The position numbers and the translations under genes are program-made. A stretch of DNA of 64,000 nt from Sulfurospirillum cavolei (GTDB lineage: Bacteria > Campylobacterota > Campylobacteria > Campylobacterales > Sulfurospirillaceae). The stretch is taken from positions 682,001-746,000 of the forward strand of contig NZ_AP014724.1 of assembly GCF_001548055.1 (NCBI RefSeq). The letters run 5' to 3'. A model generated the notes under the pieces. The model did not search any database. It saw only the letters and a program-made list of their open reading frames with translations, and was not told the DNA's origin. Within the stretch, counting starts at the first letter, position 1, and the number at the start of each line of letters is the position of its first letter. Shown here one piece after another: positions 61,924 to 64,000 of the stretch.

Positions 61924-61943
61924 ATGGTATTAATGATCGATAA
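61924..61943. repeat. attR: right copy of the 20-bp direct repeat
   Basis: ATGGTATTAATGATCGATAA forms the present start of pabA/trpG. One base differs from the left copy at a synonymous third codon position (GTA versus GTG), so the regenerated N terminus is unchanged. Confidence 0.85.
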
Positions 61944-62493
61944 TTACGATAGTTTTACGTACAACATCGTGCAATATTGTTTAGAACTCGGAGCCGATCT
62001 TAAGGTTATTCGAAACGACGAGTTGAGCGTTGAAGAGATCGAAGCGTTGCATCCGGAAAAAATTATCATTTCCCCGGGGCCCGCAACTCCCAACGAAGCG
62101 GGCGTGAGTTTGGACGTTATTCGATATTTCGGCGGTAAAATCCCTATTCTGGGTATTTGTCTAGGACACCAAGCTATCGGACAGGCGTTCGGGGCGAAAG
62201 TCGTTCGCGCCAAACGTATGATGCACGGTAAAACTTCTCAAACCAAACAGCTTCACAACAGTTGTTTATTTGCAGGATTGCCTGAAGAATTTACGACGAC
62301 ACGTTACCATTCGCTCATCGTGGAGCAAGAAGGGCTTCCCGAGTGTGTGATTCCTACGGCGTACAGTACCGACGACCACGAGATTATGGCGTTGCAAATC
62401 AAAGATAAACCCATCTACGGCGTTCAGTTTCACCCCGAGTCTATTTTGAGTGAACACGGTCATGCCATTTTAAATAACTTTTTAAAACTATGA
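61924..62493 (+). CDS. pabA: Class I glutamine amidotransferase PabA/TrpG
   Basis: 189 residues. [11 protein letters not shown], oxyanion loop ISPGPATP, nucleophile in [10 protein letters not shown] and the HPES His-Glu pair identify component II of aminodeoxychorismate/anthranilate synthase. It supplies ammonia for folate and/or tryptophan synthesis; no trpE or pabB neighbour decides which. Its first 20 bases and leader come from the island. A TACAAT (about 61807) could be its current -10. Confidence 0.9.
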   Translation: MVLMIDNYDSFTYNIVQYCLELGADLKVIRNDELSVEEIEALHPEKIIISPGPATPNEAGVSLDVIRYFGGKIPILGICLGHQAIGQAFGAKVVRAKRMMHGKTSQTKQLHNSCLFAGLPEEFTTTRYHSLIVEQEGLPECVIPTAYSTDDHEIMALQIKDKPIYGVQFHPESILSEHGHAILNNFLKL

Positions 62494-63680
62494 GAGAGCG
62501 TCTTTTTCTCGGACTCATCTTACTTTTCAGTGCCGCGGCGTTGATGTTTGAGACGCAAACGCTTTCGATTAGCTACGACGAAGCCGAGATTTATTTCAAC
62601 GCCCATACGATCGTGCATTATTTGGCGCATGCTTCGACGAGTCTTTTGGGACAAAATGATTTGGCGTTACGTTTGCCGTCCATCATTTTGCATTTACTTT
62701 CGATCTTTTTGCTTTATAAAATCGGAAAATTATTTTTAAAAAGAACGATCGATCGCATTATCGCCGTGGCGATTTATGCGTTTCTTCCGGGCGTCAATAG
62801 TGCGGCGTTACTGGTCAATCAAGGCAGTCTTGTCATCTTCTTAACGCTTCTTTTTACGTATTGCTATCTCAAAGAGTATAAAGTCGCTTCACATGTCATC
62901 TTGATCGGCTCGCTTTTTGTCGATAATTCGTTTGCGATTTTTTACATTGCTTTGTTCATTTATGCGTTGATGCAGAAAAAAACCGACTTGGCGATTTTGA
63001 CGCTAATCTTGTTTAGTGCGGCGATGTATCTGTACGGTTTTGACACGGGAGGAAAGCCTAAGGGCTACTTCGTCGATACGCTCGGTATTTACGCGGCCGT
63101 ATTTTCCCCGTTGCTGTTTCTCTATTTTGTGTATGCGATGTACCGTATTTTGATTAAAGAAGAGAAAAATCTTCTATGGTACATCTCGTTTATCTCCTTG
63201 ATTGTTTCGTTTATTTTGTCGCTTCGTCAGCGTTTGGCATTGGAAGATTTTGCGCCGTTTGTCGTTTTGTCCGTTCCGTTGATGGTTAAAGTCTTTTTTA
63301 ACAGCTATCGCGTGCGCTTACCGCAATTTCGCAAATGGCATACTTTGGTCTTCGGGTTGATCCTGGCCACGCTTGTGTGCAATACGGTTTTAAGTTATTT
63401 ACACAAACCGCTATACTACTTTTTGGAAAATCCGTCGCGTAATTTTGCTATCAAATACCACATCGCTAAAGAGTTGGCGCAAGCTTTACATGAAAAAGGC
63501 ATCGATAAAATTATTCTCAAGGACGACAAACTCTCCTTGCGTTTGAAATTTTACGGTATTCAAAGCGGCGGTTTCGTCAAACTTAGCCCTCAAAAAGAGG
63601 TAGATGAAGGGTTTGAACAAATCGATATCGTTTATGTCGGAAAAGTCGTCAAAACATTTTACTTATACAGGCTAGGCTAA
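62490..63680 (+). CDS. GT39/ArnT-like membrane glycosyltransferase
   Basis: 396 residues, about 10 membrane helices. [11 protein letters not shown] has the acidic pair in the first periplasmic loop expected of GT-C enzymes of the PMT/ArnT type using polyprenyl-phosphate sugars. The start overlaps pabA by 4 bp. Acceptor unknown. Confidence 0.75.
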   Translation: MRERLFLGLILLFSAAALMFETQTLSISYDEAEIYFNAHTIVHYLAHASTSLLGQNDLALRLPSIILHLLSIFLLYKIGKLFLKRTIDRIIAVAIYAFLPGVNSAALLVNQGSLVIFLTLLFTYCYLKEYKVASHVILIGSLFVDNSFAIFYIALFIYALMQKKTDLAILTLILFSAAMYLYGFDTGGKPKGYFVDTLGIYAAVFSPLLFLYFVYAMYRILIKEEKNLLWYISFISLIVSFILSLRQRLALEDFAPFVVLSVPLMVKVFFNSYRVRLPQFRKWHTLVFGLILATLVCNTVLSYLHKPLYYFLENPSRNFAIKYHIAKELAQALHEKGIDKIILKDDKLSLRLKFYGIQSGGFVKLSPQKEVDEGFEQIDIVYVGKVVKTFYLYRLG

Positions 63681-63691
63681 AAGAGGCTCGC

Positions 63692-64000
63692 ATGAAAAAA
63701 GCATTCACGATGTTGGAATTGGTTTTTGTCATTGTCGTCGTAGGCATTCTCTCCTATATGGTAGCCTCAAGCTTCACGCGCAACCCCCTCCGCGAAGCCG
63801 CCGATCAACTGGTAAGCCACATACGCTATACACAACACTTGGCGATGATGGATGATAAGTTTGATGTGAATGATGCAACTTGGTACCAGGAACGATGGCA
63901 AATAGTGTTTAACTCAGATGCTAATACTTATAATCAGTGGGCTTACACGATTTTTTCCGATGGCAATAAAAATGCAAATCCAAATCTTACGTTAAACGAA
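63692..64000 (+). CDS. Type IV pilin-like (pseudopilin), 3' end beyond window
   Basis: 103 residues visible. MKKAFTMLELVFVIVVVGIL is a type III signal with the cleavage site before the methylated residue (A/FTMLE) and Glu5. The product would belong to a type IV pilus or type II secretion-like system. Starts 11 bp after the GT39-like gene. Confidence 0.88.
   Translation, partial: MKKAFTMLELVFVIVVVGILSYMVASSFTRNPLREAADQLVSHIRYTQHLAMMDDKFDVNDATWYQERWQIVFNSDANTYNQWAYTIFSDGNKNANPNLTLNE

Larger units (their letters stand above)
46474..61943. mobile_element. 15.46-kb integrative island in the 5' end of pabA/trpG
   Basis: Bounded by the direct repeat (46468-46487 and 61924-61943), with a tyrosine integrase just inside the left end, an excisionase-like protein at the right end, an XRE repressor and AT-rich genes unlike the neighbours. 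Cargo: small envelope proteins, a repeat array and a type I restriction-modification operon with an OLD nuclease and an SF1 helicase. The repeat spacing gives a 15,456-bp circle on excision. No conjugation genes are seen, so it may be mobilised by others or be a phage satellite-like element. Confidence 0.85.

Overview
The window looks like chromosome from a Sulfurospirillum-type member of the Campylobacterota (Epsilonproteobacteria). This is inferred from gene content: a fused IspDF, an HP1021-type orphan regulator beside it, the futalosine menaquinone enzyme MqnE, an M99 (Csd4/Pgp1-type) cell-shape peptidase, the long-form DapD, and many c-di-GMP proteins. No 16S rRNA gene is present, so the genus is a judgement.

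1-5.2 kb is conserved core (ATP-sulfurylase-like protein, HP1021-like regulator, ispDF, mrp, dapD). 5.2-19.1 kb is an envelope and signalling block: a membrane diguanylate cyclase; a two-gene operon that reads as a type XI (Slam-like) secretion pore plus a 1165-residue cargo with a von Willebrand A domain and a TbpB-like C-terminal barrel; a convergent histidine kinase and response regulator; a GH17-GT2 glucan synthase; and a GGDEF-EAL protein broken by one extra base. 19.1-34.8 kb holds an ABC-F protein, a SUI1/YciH factor, an AEC transporter, two K+ channel/RCK genes, a SelW-like selenoprotein read through an in-frame TGA, an EAL-HDOD protein, the M99 peptidase, HIT and radical SAM genes, a heme-c sensor diguanylate cyclase, glmS and glnD.

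34.9-46.4 kb has tRNA-Lys(CTT), trpB, a toxin-antitoxin pair, mqnE followed by purine uptake and salvage genes, and a translationally coupled citrate lyase operon (MFS transporter, citC, D, E, F and a citXG fusion).

46.47-61.94 kb is a 15.46-kb AT-rich integrative island. Its tyrosine integrase has recombined into the 5' end of a pabA/trpG gene: a 20-bp direct repeat (one mismatch) marks attL and attR, and the island supplies the start codon and leader now used by that gene. The island carries a repressor with palindromic operators, four small envelope or secreted proteins of unknown role, a degenerate hairpin repeat array, and a type I restriction-modification operon that also contains an OLD-family ATPase/TOPRIM nuclease and an SF1 RecD-like helicase, suggesting a composite phage-defence locus. 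To the right lie pabA/trpG, a GT39-like membrane transferase and the start of a type IV pilin-like gene.

The two items most worth following up are the Slam/VWA-TbpBBD secretion pair and the defence island with its unusual 5'-gene integration site.
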